Assembly (NCBI GenBank): GCA_946407015.1
Contig: CAMJML010000004.1
Coordinates: 186,001 to 250,000 of the forward strand
Length of the DNA stretch: 64,000 bases
Reading direction: 5' to 3'
Source of the DNA: an uncultured Selenomonadales bacterium
GTDB lineage: Bacteria; Bacillota; Negativicutes; DSM-1736; Dendrosporobacteraceae
Shown one piece after another: positions 17,561 to 26,252 of this stretch (positions are counted from its first letter, which is position 1; every line of letters starts with the position of its first letter). Below the pieces are notes generated by a model. The model had not been told where the DNA came from. It saw only the letters and a list, made by a program, of their open reading frames with translations, and searched no databases. The position numbers were made by a program, and so were the translations under genes.

Positions 17561-17631
17561 ACAGTTTAACAGGGCTCATGAAACAGAAAGGTAATTTCTG
17601 ACTGACATCAATAAACGTGGGGTGGGTGACT

Positions 17632-18630
17632 ATGCGCGAAAATGCTGCAAAGAAATATCAGATATTTAACCCGCATGACGAAACTTGCCCGGTATGTGGC
17701 GGACTCAATCATATTTACACAAGCAATTTGTTTCATAATGAGATGAAAGTACCGGAGACAGTCGGCGAGGGCTACTGTCGGCGAATTGTTGTCAAACCTT
17801 CCATGAAAATATCAATCAGCGATATGACTTTTTATGAAAGAATAACAATGGGTGAAAAACAGGAAAACCCCTTGTACACGATGGCTTTTTGCCTGGGCGA
17901 GGGATTTTGGTGGCAGGTGGAGGGGAAACCGCCGCGGGAATATGGAATCGCCTGCGGGGAAAGCTGTATATTCAACCGCGGCCAAGGCATCAGTATCAGT
18001 AACTATCAGCCGGGTTCACGCTTTTGGGGGATTTGTGTGGAGTTTGACCTTGACATCATCGCCGGTTTTATGCAGCACAGGAGCAAAGACCATGCATGTC
18101 AAAGGTTGTTTGCCGGCCGTAATTTTTTATGCAATGGAAAAACTTCCCCGGGCATCCGCCTGATTCTTAACGACATGATGAATTGCCGCTACCGGGAACA
18201 TCTGAAAAGAATCTATCTGGAAGGAAAAATACTGGAGCTGGTTGCCGTCTATCTGGACGAAGCTGTTTTTGAAGACGGGACCAGGACTTCGGCAGGCAAG
18301 GTTTCCGCCTATGATAGGGAGGCATTATATAAAGCCAGGAAGATTCTGGACGAAAATCTTGCGGCGCCGCCGACGCTGGGAAAACTGGCAAAATTAATCT
18401 GTCTGAATGAATATAAGCTGAAAATCGGCTTTAAGGAATTGTTCGGCCTGCCGGTTCATGCCTATATTATTGACAAACGGCTGGAACTTGCGCGTCTGCT
18501 GATTGAGGACCAAAAACTCAGGGTTACAGAAGCGGCTTTATTGGTCGGTTATAATGATTTAAGCTATTTCGCGGAAAAATTCCGGGGAAAATATGGCGTT
18601 AATCCGTCGCAATACAGTAAAAAACTGTAA
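17632..18630 (+). CDS. AraC family regulator, PchR/YbtA-like
   Basis: 332 aa. The C-terminal 100 residues hold two helix-turn-helix motifs (TLGKLAKLICLNEYKLKIGFKELFG and RVTEAALLVGYNDLSYFAEKFRGKYGVNPSQY, about residues 240-330). The N-terminal half has IVVKPSMKISISDMTFYER, resembling the ligand-binding region of PchR-type regulators that sense a siderophore. An extra N-terminal CPVCGGLNH may bind metal. I chose the ATG at 17632; an in-frame GTG at 17617 is possible. It sits between the ECF ATPase and the first biosynthesis/export operon, and is the natural candidate to bind the repeated 31-bp element. Ligand and target are inferred. Confidence 0.85.
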   Translation: MRENAAKKYQIFNPHDETCPVCGGLNHIYTSNLFHNEMKVPETVGEGYCRRIVVKPSMKISISDMTFYERITMGEKQENPLYTMAFCLGEGFWWQVEGKPPREYGIACGESCIFNRGQGISISNYQPGSRFWGICVEFDLDIIAGFMQHRSKDHACQRLFAGRNFLCNGKTSPGIRLILNDMMNCRYREHLKRIYLEGKILELVAVYLDEAVFEDGTRTSAGKVSAYDREALYKARKILDENLAAPPTLGKLAKLICLNEYKLKIGFKELFGLPVHAYIIDKRLELARLLIEDQKLRVTEAALLVGYNDLSYFAEKFRGKYGVNPSQYSKKL

Positions 18631-18641
18631 CGTTGCTTTCA

Positions 18642-18708
18642 TATGGTAAAGAGTAGTTAAGGCACAAGGAATCATGCATTCCTTGTGCCTTAACTACTCT
18701 TTACCATA
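18642..18708. repeat. 31-bp perfect inverted repeat (long hairpin) after the AraC gene
   Basis: Arms of 31 bases (18642-18672 and 18678-18708) pair perfectly around a five-base loop. No T tract follows on either strand, so it is not a typical terminator, though it probably blocks read-through. The right arm overlaps the start of activator element copy 2, so the left arm carries an inverted TATGGT half. Confidence 0.85.
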
Positions 18709-18788
18709 AAACTTATCCGTTTTGACCTAGAAGAAAGACGGAAAAATACGGTATGATTTTTTTGTCAGTGATAATGAGAATGAATATC
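18703..18788 (+). promoter_or_regulatory. activator element copy 2, -10 box and Fur box, upstream of the serine acetyltransferase operon
   Basis: ACCATAAAA…TATCCGTTTTGACCTAGAAG (18703-18733), -10 box TATGAT (18752-18757) placed 24 bases after TTGACC, and the Fur-type box GATAATGAGAATGAATATC (18770-18788). It should drive the genes from 18908 to 30429. Confidence 0.8.
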
Positions 18789-18907
18789 ATTTTGAGGCGG
18801 GGTGGATCAGGCATTATTTCGTTTAAAGAGTTTGGTATGACAAGCATGAGTAGAAACTGGTTTATGGAGAGAAAAATTATTTTTGTAAGGAAAGGCGGCA
18901 AAAGAAG

Positions 18908-19516
18908 ATGGTAGCTTTGTTTGAGGATATTAAAGCCATTTACCGTAATGATCCGGCTTGCAAAAATGTAGAATTTTTACTCTATCCTTCCCTTCATGTG
19001 ATAACAGCCCACCGGTATTTCATTCATCCGCTTTACCGCCTGGGCATATTATTCTTGCCACGCCTGTTTTCGCAATTGATGCGTTTTATTACGGGAATAG
19101 AAATTCATCCGGGAGCAAAAATCGGGCCGGGGTTCTTCTGCGACCACGGTTGCGGTGTGGTAATCGGCGAAACAGTGGAAATAGGAAGAAATTGCACACT
19201 GTTTCATGGAGTTACGCTGGGCGGAACTGGAAAGGAAAAAAGGAAGCGGCATCCTACCATTGGTGATGATGTGTATATTGGCCACGGCGCGACAATTATC
19301 GGGCCGGTTGCTATCGGCAGCCGAAGCAAGATTGGCGCGCAAACGGTCATTGTAAACCGGGACGTCCCGGAAGATTGCACGGTGATCGGTTCGCCGCCCA
19401 AAATCATTAAAATAAAGGGACGGAGAACTGATTTGCCTTTGCCTGTATCTACTTATCGGCAATTAGACCGGCAGCAGGAAAAAATGGCAGAAATAGCTTG
19501 TTCAGCTAAAGATTAA
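18908..19516 (+). CDS. cysE: serine O-acetyltransferase
   Basis: 202 aa. The left-handed beta-helix hexapeptide repeats are clear (IHPGAKIGPGFFCDHGCGVVIGETVEIG, IGDDVYIGHGATIIGPVAIG), with the catalytic HPTIG/DHG histidines and the active-site GVTLGGTGKEKRKRHPTIGDDV loop. It makes O-acetylserine, the precursor of cysteine. It is the first gene behind a Fur-box/activator promoter, so its job here is probably to supply cysteine for the NRPS, whose four adenylation domains all appear cysteine-specific. A general housekeeping copy would be expected elsewhere. AAGGCGGC precedes the start at some distance. Confidence 0.92.
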   Translation: MVALFEDIKAIYRNDPACKNVEFLLYPSLHVITAHRYFIHPLYRLGILFLPRLFSQLMRFITGIEIHPGAKIGPGFFCDHGCGVVIGETVEIGRNCTLFHGVTLGGTGKEKRKRHPTIGDDVYIGHGATIIGPVAIGSRSKIGAQTVIVNRDVPEDCTVIGSPPKIIKIKGRRTDLPLPVSTYRQLDRQQEKMAEIACSAKD

Positions 19517-19545
19517 CGGCCGTTATCAATCCGGGAGGTGAACGG

Positions 19546-19587
19546 ATGTGGCGCCTTGTGAATGATTATGACAATCAATATCAATAG
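19546..19587 (+). CDS. 13-codon ORF overlapping an internal Fur box
   Basis: MWRLVNDYDNQYQ with GGGAGG in good position. Its second half is the Fur box itself read as protein, so it may be a chance frame. No known function. Confidence 0.15.
   Translation: MWRLVNDYDNQYQ
19564..19582. promoter_or_regulatory. internal Fur-type box
   Basis: GATTATGACAATCAATATC lies between the serine acetyltransferase and methyltransferase genes. It matches the Fur consensus at about 15 of 19 positions. It lacks the 31-bp activator element, so it may control a secondary internal promoter. Confidence 0.6.
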
Positions 19588-19635
19588 CGCCAATATATAC
19601 ATGCGTTTAAATATTAAAGAAATGGGGAAGTTGCG

Positions 19636-20460
19636 TTGAGTAAATCAGTAGTATTAAAATCCCACTCCGTTGAATCCACGATGCTGCTGCCTCTTTGGGG
19701 GCGCGCTACTTATAGCCAAAAAGATCCGGCTGTTTTAGATGATCAGGATGCAATCCGGCTTATTAAACAATGCGACTATGATTTTGCGCCTGTTGCTAAA
19801 TCGTTTGGAGAATTTAGCGGCTTGACCTATATTGCCCGGGCGAGGAGATTTGATGATGCCATCCGCAATTATCTTAAAGAGCATCCCAGGGCAACTGTAG
19901 TAAACATCGGCGCCGGCCTTGATACGACTTTTTCCCGGGTTGATAACGGCCTCATTCGTTTTTATAACCTTGACTTGCCGGATGCAATCGCTTACCGAAA
20001 GAGCTTGATCGAAGATGCGCCCCGAAACATCTGTATTGCTAAGGATTTCCTTGACCCTTCCTGGTTTGATGACATCATTTTTAATATTGAAGATGGCATA
20101 GTTTTTATTTCGGCCGGCGTTTTTTACTATTTTAAAGAAGAACAATTGAAAACAATCGTTGCAGCTATGGCTCGGCGTTTTCCCGGCGGAGAATTATATT
20201 TTGATGCAGAGCCCAAATACGCGGTTAAAGGCTCCAACCGGATGGTTGAGAAATCAGGCAACAAGGGAGCGATGATGCATTTTTGGGTTGATGATAATGA
20301 ACAATTGGAACGTTGGTCGCCTGAAATCAGGGTTTCATCTGAATCACTGCTTAAAGGCATAACGATGAATGAGAGCTGGGGTATTGGCACACGCCTGGCA
20401 TTTAGGACCTGCAATTGGATAAAGTTTATGAAACTGATGCGCGTGACATTTGTTCAGTGA
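19636..20460 (+). CDS. leucine carboxyl methyltransferase (LCM) family SAM-dependent methyltransferase
   Basis: 274 aa. SAM-binding motif I is VVNIGAGLDTTFSR, and the N-terminal LTYIARARRFDDAI and FYNLDLPDAIAYRK match bacterial members of the LCM family often annotated only as class I methyltransferases. It starts at a TTG behind GGGGAAG. It is between serine acetyltransferase and the ABC pair inside the iron-regulated operon, so it may modify the siderophore or an intermediate, but the family also includes O-methyltransferases of unrelated small molecules. Its target is unknown. Confidence 0.8.
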   Translation: MSKSVVLKSHSVESTMLLPLWGRATYSQKDPAVLDDQDAIRLIKQCDYDFAPVAKSFGEFSGLTYIARARRFDDAIRNYLKEHPRATVVNIGAGLDTTFSRVDNGLIRFYNLDLPDAIAYRKSLIEDAPRNICIAKDFLDPSWFDDIIFNIEDGIVFISAGVFYYFKEEQLKTIVAAMARRFPGGELYFDAEPKYAVKGSNRMVEKSGNKGAMMHFWVDDNEQLERWSPEIRVSSESLLKGITMNESWGIGTRLAFRTCNWIKFMKLMRVTFVQ

Positions 20461-20558
20461 AATAAAGAATCTCTTGTGAAATAAGCTATTGTTTTTTAAT
20501 AGCCGATTATGATCATCGGCATCGATTATAAAATGCAACTCTAATGGGAGGTTACGCT

Positions 20559-22334
20559 GTGAGCGGTTTTATCAAGATATGTTCTTATGCCAAAGAACAC
20601 AAAAAAAAGACCTATTTGGCAATCTTTTTAATTTTTCTCAGTGCTTTATCCGGGATTGTTCCTTATCTTTTTACTTATGATATGATGCTTCGATTGATTG
20701 AATCAAATACGATTACGCTGAATTATTTATTGATTGTATCAGCCGGAATATTAATTGGTTTATTATTGCAATCTTTTTTATTTTATAAAGGCTTAACGGC
20801 ATCACACCAGGCAGCTTATGATACTTTGATGGAATTGAGAATTAAATTTGCCGAAAAGCTGTCAAAACTACCGATGGGAGATATAAAAGCAAGAGGAGTA
20901 GGCAGTTATAAGAAAAATTTTGTTGATGATATTGAAAGTATTGAAACCTTATTGGCCCATATGATACCAGAGGGTATCCCGTTTGTCATCACCCCTGTTA
21001 TTGTCTATACTGTTCTATTTTTATTAGATTGGCGGCTTGGATTTCTTTCGCTTGCAGCCGTATTGGTTGGTATGATACCGGTTTTTATCATGATGAGGCG
21101 CAGTTTAAAAAAGATGGGCCATTATTATGATTCTGCCCGTAAGATGAACGCCACGATTGTTGAGTATGTTTCCGGTATGGAAGTGATAAAAATTTTTAAC
21201 AGAACCTCAAGTTCTTATGAAAATTATGTGCTGTCTATTGAAAACTACAAAAAATATACGCTAGATTGGTTTAAAGAATCGTGGACGTATATGGCTGTGT
21301 ACAGCTCTATCCTGCCGTGCACGATATTATTTCTGCTGCCTGCAGGTACAATCTTTTATATTCAGGGCACATTGAGTTTTCCGGTACTGGCTTTTTCTTT
21401 GCTTTTGTCTATGGGGCTGGGCCAGCCATTACTTAGATTGGTTGACTTTATGCCTACTATTCCGGTATTAAAGCACAAAATAGCGCAGTTGGAGAAAACC
21501 TTTAGCGGCCAGGAGTTAATTACTGTAAATAAAAATAGCAAGCCTGCTCATTATGACGTGGAATTTCGCAATGTTTATTTTGGCTATGAAGAGCAAAATG
21601 TTATCAAAAATATTTCTTTTACAGCTAAGGAAAATGCGGTTACGGCTATTGTCGGCGCTTCAGGCAGTGGAAAAAGCACGTTAGCTAAATTACTGGTGCA
21701 TTTTTGGGATGTAAAAGCAGGGGAGATCACGATAGGCGGCGTTAATATTCGGGATTTTTCGTTCGAAGCATTGATGGATATTGTCAGTTATGTTTCGCAG
21801 GATATTTTCCTGTTTAATACTACGGTGATGGAGAATATTCGAATTGGCCGGCCTGACGCGACCGACGAGGAAGTGATTGCGTGTGCCCAAGCGGCTATGT
21901 GCCATGAATTTATCACTGGCTTGGAGAAAGGCTATGAAACAATTGCGGGCGAGGACGGCAATAAATTTTCGGGGGGCGAAAAACAAAGAATTAGTATAGC
22001 CAGGGCAATTTTGAAGAATGCGCCGATTATTGTTTTAGATGAAGCGACTGCTTTTACCGATCCTGAAAATGAAGATAAAATTCAAGCAGCTCTGAATCAA
22101 TTAATTGTTGGCAAAACCGTCATTGTTATTGCTCATCGGCTTTCTACGATTGCCGATGCCAATCAGATCATTGTACTGGATAAAGGCGCTTTAATCAGTG
22201 AGGGGACCCACGCGCAATTGATGCAGTCTTCAGACGTTTATCAGCATTTATGGAATTCTCATATGGAAACCTTGCATTGGGGCATCAAGGTTAAGGAGGA
22301 CAGCACATGTTTAAGATCATCCATAGGCTTTTGA
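20559..22334 (+). CDS. siderophore ABC transporter, membrane-ATPase half 1 (YbtP/IrtA-like)
   Basis: 591 aa: an N-terminal six-helix exporter-fold membrane domain (about residues 1-310) and a C-terminal ATPase with Walker A GASGSGKST, signature FSGGEKQR and Walker B IIVLDEATAFTDPENE. The DEATAFTDPE variant is typical of the YbtP/YbtQ-IrtAB group, which has an exporter fold yet imports metal-siderophores. The GTG at 20559 is preferred; the ATG at 20544 includes the GGGAGG ribosome site in its first codons. It overlaps the partner gene by 28 bases. Direction of transport is inferred from family. Confidence 0.85.
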   Translation: MSGFIKICSYAKEHKKKTYLAIFLIFLSALSGIVPYLFTYDMMLRLIESNTITLNYLLIVSAGILIGLLLQSFLFYKGLTASHQAAYDTLMELRIKFAEKLSKLPMGDIKARGVGSYKKNFVDDIESIETLLAHMIPEGIPFVITPVIVYTVLFLLDWRLGFLSLAAVLVGMIPVFIMMRRSLKKMGHYYDSARKMNATIVEYVSGMEVIKIFNRTSSSYENYVLSIENYKKYTLDWFKESWTYMAVYSSILPCTILFLLPAGTIFYIQGTLSFPVLAFSLLLSMGLGQPLLRLVDFMPTIPVLKHKIAQLEKTFSGQELITVNKNSKPAHYDVEFRNVYFGYEEQNVIKNISFTAKENAVTAIVGASGSGKSTLAKLLVHFWDVKAGEITIGGVNIRDFSFEALMDIVSYVSQDIFLFNTTVMENIRIGRPDATDEEVIACAQAAMCHEFITGLEKGYETIAGEDGNKFSGGEKQRISIARAILKNAPIIVLDEATAFTDPENEDKIQAALNQLIVGKTVIVIAHRLSTIADANQIIVLDKGALISEGTHAQLMQSSDVYQHLWNSHMETLHWGIKVKEDSTCLRSSIGF

Positions 22335-24046
22335 AACTGGCCGGTGAATATTCCCTGCGGATCAAGTTTGCCTTTTTTCTTAGTACTTTTGAAGCTTTTT
22401 TGGGTCAAGTTCCGATTTTGGCCGTGTTATTTGTTTTGATTCAAATAGCTGCCAAGGATATTGCGGTTGAAGATGCTCAACTGGTCGCTTGGGTTATTGT
22501 CCTTAGTATTATTGCCAGAGCGTTATTAAAACGATGGATCGATGGCTTGCAAAGCAGTACCGGTTATGAGATTTTTGCCAAAGAAAGATTAAAGCTGGGT
22601 GACCGTTTAAAAAGGTTGCCTATGGGTTATTTTTCTGATGGAAACATCGGGAAAATTACAGCGGTTGTTACTTCTGATTTGGTTTTTATTGAAGAACATT
22701 CCATGTCAGTGCTTTCCAAGGTTGTTTCTTGTTATCTTGGTATTGTCGTCAGTGTAATTTTGATGTTTACGTTTGATTATCGTATTGGTTTTATTGCGCT
22801 GTTTACTTTTAGCTTAGCCTCTTTGGCTTTAAAACAAGTGGAAAAAGTGATTGTAGTCCGTGCCGCCGACCGGCAGGAAAGCCAATCCAGGCTGATTAGC
22901 GCTGTTTTAGAATATGTAAAAGGGATTTCAGTGATTAAATCCTTCAATATGACGGAAGAAAGGACAGAAAGAATTTATCAGGAATTTAGGAATCACCGTG
23001 ATGTGAATATTCACTTTGAAGAAGAGTTTATTCCGCCAAGCATAAATTTTGACCGGGCTTTAGCCCTTGGCACGACGCTTACTGTACTGGCCTCAGCCTA
23101 TTTTTATTTTAATCATACCATGGAATTATCCATGCTGCTGGTGATGGTGATTTTTGCATTCCAAATCTATCTGCCCTTTAAAATGATCAATGTACTTAGT
23201 GTCATGATTAATATTATGAAAAATGCTTTGGACCGTTTTGATTCCATTTGCAATATTGAAAATGTTGATAAAGATGGCAAGGACGTGGTTTTAAAGGCAT
23301 TTGATATTGAATTTAAAGATGTTTCTTTTGCGTATGAGCAAGAAACAGTAATTAACCATATTAGTTTTCTTGCTCCGGAAAATAGTATGACTGCTTTAGT
23401 TGGTAAATCCGGCAGCGGCAAAACGACTGTTGCCAATTTAATTGCCCGGTTTTGGGATATTCAAAGCGGCTCCATTAAAATAGGCGGCGTTGATATTAAA
23501 GAAATGACGTTGGATAGTTTGCTTAAGCATATCAGCATGGTTTTTCAGGATGTTTATCTGTTTAATGATACGATTTTGAATAATTTAAGATTAGCCAAGC
23601 CTGAGGCAACTATGAATGAAATTATGGATGTTTGTAAAAAAGCCTGCTGCCATGATTTTATTATGGAACTACCGAATGGCTATAACACGGTTGTCGGTGA
23701 AGGCGGCTCCTCTCTATCCGGCGGCGAGAAACAGCGGATATCGATTGCCAGAGCTATTTTAAAGGATGCGCCGATTATTCTGTTGGATGAAGCAACAGCC
23801 AGTTTGGACCCGGATAATGAAAAACAGATTCAAACTGCGATTAGCGAGCTTGTCAGAAATAAAACGTTAGTGGTGATTGCGCATCGTTTATCGACGATTA
23901 AGGAAGCCGACCAAATTCTGGTATTGGACAAAGGCAGGATTATCCAACAGGGCGTGCATCAAAAACTTATTGAAGAGGATGGGCAGTATCATGATTTCTG
24001 GCAGCGAAGAATGCAGGCCGGCAGCTGGAAAATCAGTCAGGCTTAA
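22307..24046 (+). CDS. siderophore ABC transporter, membrane-ATPase half 2 (YbtQ/IrtB-like)
   Basis: 579 aa with a six-helix membrane domain and ATPase: Walker A GKSGSGKTT, Q-loop MVFQDVYLF, signature LSGGEKQR, Walker B IILLDEATASLDPDNE. Forms a heterodimer with the preceding protein. AAGGAGG precedes the ATG at 22307, inside the end of the upstream gene, so the two are translationally coupled. A TonB-dependent receptor gene follows, so import of an iron-siderophore across both membranes can be assembled from adjacent genes. Confidence 0.87.
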   Translation: MFKIIHRLLKLAGEYSLRIKFAFFLSTFEAFLGQVPILAVLFVLIQIAAKDIAVEDAQLVAWVIVLSIIARALLKRWIDGLQSSTGYEIFAKERLKLGDRLKRLPMGYFSDGNIGKITAVVTSDLVFIEEHSMSVLSKVVSCYLGIVVSVILMFTFDYRIGFIALFTFSLASLALKQVEKVIVVRAADRQESQSRLISAVLEYVKGISVIKSFNMTEERTERIYQEFRNHRDVNIHFEEEFIPPSINFDRALALGTTLTVLASAYFYFNHTMELSMLLVMVIFAFQIYLPFKMINVLSVMINIMKNALDRFDSICNIENVDKDGKDVVLKAFDIEFKDVSFAYEQETVINHISFLAPENSMTALVGKSGSGKTTVANLIARFWDIQSGSIKIGGVDIKEMTLDSLLKHISMVFQDVYLFNDTILNNLRLAKPEATMNEIMDVCKKACCHDFIMELPNGYNTVVGEGGSSLSGGEKQRISIARAILKDAPIILLDEATASLDPDNEKQIQTAISELVRNKTLVVIAHRLSTIKEADQILVLDKGRIIQQGVHQKLIEEDGQYHDFWQRRMQAGSWKISQA

Positions 24047-24133
24047 ATCTTACATCGCATCGCAGAAGCGATCAATTTCTGTGAAATATAAATTATAAAG
24101 CGTACAATGTGCGTATAACAGGGGAGAGAAAAA

Positions 24134-26218
24134 ATGAACAAGCAAACAATCAAAGGGAGAATATTATTACACCTGTTGTTAGGCAGTTCCTTATTTTTAG
24201 GTTGTACCGGCGCAGCGGCTGCCGAGGAAGCTGTCGCTGCCGCGGATGAGCAGGCCATCGAGGCTCAGGCAACAGATATGCAAGAGTTCAGCCTGGAGGA
24301 ATATGTGGTAACAGCGAGCAGAATGCCGACTAAAATCAGTGAGACGGCAACGAATATTACCGTAATTGATCAGGCAATGATTAAACAAAAAAATATAAAA
24401 AGTGTTGCCGAAGCACTGATTGATGCCGGGGTGGAAGTTTATTATGAAGGCGGCAGTGTCGGTGACACGGGCGGCATTATTTTAAATGGAGATAGCAGAA
24501 TCATTGTTTTAGTGAATGGCCGGAAAATTAATGTGGAGCAGAGATTGGAACAGAATAGCCTGGGTTACAATTTAGGGATGCTGCCTAGTGTCGATAATAT
24601 AGAAAAAATTGAAGTTGTTAGAGGGGCTGCATCCACAATGTATGGAAGTTCTGCTGTCGGCGGCGTAATTAATATTATCACGCGCAAAGGCGCGGAACAG
24701 GAGACAACCGCGTATTCGGAATTTGGCAGTTGGAATTCGCGCAACTACGGAATAACGACAGGCGGTAGTACTGGTGAAGACGGGAAAACCACTTATATGG
24801 TTACTGCAGGCCGCTGGTCGCAGGATTACTATGAATACAAGGATCATCAAACCGGCGATATCGTAAAAATGCCAAATAGTAAATTTGAAAGAAACAATGC
24901 TTCTATCCGCATCGATAATGATTTGGGTAAAGATAGAAATTTAACCTTTTATTATGACCATGTAGATGAAAAAGCCGGAACCCCGATCGCCAAGCCTGGT
25001 ACGATGCAGTATGACGAGTATGGCAATCCGTATGATATGCACGATGCTGCAGCATTTCGTAAGATTAATCAAGATAATGTGGCTTTGGCTTATCGTTGGA
25101 AGCAAGGCGAAAATATCACCAATAATTTTCAAATTTATCGCAATAATTATCGAATGGATTGGCATATGCCGAGTTATAGTTCAATAAGCCGCTATAGGGA
25201 TAAAGAAGATGGTATTGAATGGAACCAATCCAGGCCTTTAGGTAAAAACAATACCATTGTTTCGGGCTTTGACTGGAAAATGGCTGAAGTTGATGACCGT
25301 TCGAATCCTTATCCTGAAAATAAATTGCGAACCTTGGGGATCTATGTGGAAGATCATTGGAAGTTTACGCCGAAATGGACGTTAACCGGCGGTTTCCGTT
25401 ATGATGACGCCAATAAATATGACAGTGAAAATACCGTCCGATTCAGTCTTAATAAAGAGATAAGTGACAGAAGCAATGCGTTCCTTTCCTGGGGGCAATT
25501 TTTCAGAGGCCCTAATGCAATTACTTTATTCAGGCCTTATGATCCTTTGTATCTTCCAAATCCGAATCTTAAACCCGAAACCGGTGATACGTTTACGTTA
25601 GGGTATAATACGGTATTAGCCGGGGGGACCAAAATACAGGCCAGTGTGTTTAAAACTGATGTGGAAAATGCATTTGAGTGGACGTATCCTAATGACCCAA
25701 TTACCGGTAAAGTAACCTCCTATATGGATAATATCGCTGAACAACACAAGCGCGGTTTGGATTTACGGATCAACCACCCTCTTTCCGATGCATGGGATCT
25801 GGTATTAGGGTATTCTTATTTGAGAGTCAAACAAGACCGGAAGGACGGTTTGGGAGAACAATATGATATTACCAACAGCAATCCCAATTACTATCAATTA
25901 GGCTTTAATTATCACCAGGATGCCTGGAATGTTAATATTATGGGCCGCGGCGCTACCGGCCGTGATACTACCAGAGGAATGTGGTCAGCAGATGGACTTG
26001 GGAATCCGATTATCGTGCCGGAAAATGCTTTTTCTTCCAAAAGATATTGGGTTCTTGATATCAGTGCCAGCTATCAAGTGAATGAAGATATTAAAGCTTA
26101 TGCCAAGGTCTTCAATTTAACCAATCGCGCTTATGAGACGACCTATTTGTGGAATACTGTCGGCAGCCAGCCAATGGCTTCACGCCAGTTTGTGATTGGT
26201 GTGGAAGCACGTCTGTAA
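24134..26218 (+). CDS. TonB-dependent outer membrane receptor
   Basis: 694 aa with an N-terminal signal peptide (cleavage probably after AAAAE near residue 33), then EYVVTASRMPTKISETATNITVID, the TonB-box/plug region, and a plug ending in MYGSSAVGGVINIITRK. The rest is a 22-strand barrel pattern ending in …FVIGVEARL with the expected C-terminal aromatic/hydrophobic strand. Its presence shows an outer membrane. It is co-oriented with the ABC pair and should import the ferric siderophore. No tonB, exbB or exbD is in the window. Confidence 0.93.
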   Translation: MNKQTIKGRILLHLLLGSSLFLGCTGAAAAEEAVAAADEQAIEAQATDMQEFSLEEYVVTASRMPTKISETATNITVIDQAMIKQKNIKSVAEALIDAGVEVYYEGGSVGDTGGIILNGDSRIIVLVNGRKINVEQRLEQNSLGYNLGMLPSVDNIEKIEVVRGAASTMYGSSAVGGVINIITRKGAEQETTAYSEFGSWNSRNYGITTGGSTGEDGKTTYMVTAGRWSQDYYEYKDHQTGDIVKMPNSKFERNNASIRIDNDLGKDRNLTFYYDHVDEKAGTPIAKPGTMQYDEYGNPYDMHDAAAFRKINQDNVALAYRWKQGENITNNFQIYRNNYRMDWHMPSYSSISRYRDKEDGIEWNQSRPLGKNNTIVSGFDWKMAEVDDRSNPYPENKLRTLGIYVEDHWKFTPKWTLTGGFRYDDANKYDSENTVRFSLNKEISDRSNAFLSWGQFFRGPNAITLFRPYDPLYLPNPNLKPETGDTFTLGYNTVLAGGTKIQASVFKTDVENAFEWTYPNDPITGKVTSYMDNIAEQHKRGLDLRINHPLSDAWDLVLGYSYLRVKQDRKDGLGEQYDITNSNPNYYQLGFNYHQDAWNVNIMGRGATGRDTTRGMWSADGLGNPIIVPENAFSSKRYWVLDISASYQVNEDIKAYAKVFNLTNRAYETTYLWNTVGSQPMASRQFVIGVEARL

Positions 26219-26252
26219 TTGTTATGGTTTTTTACGGGAAGAAGGAAGAAAA

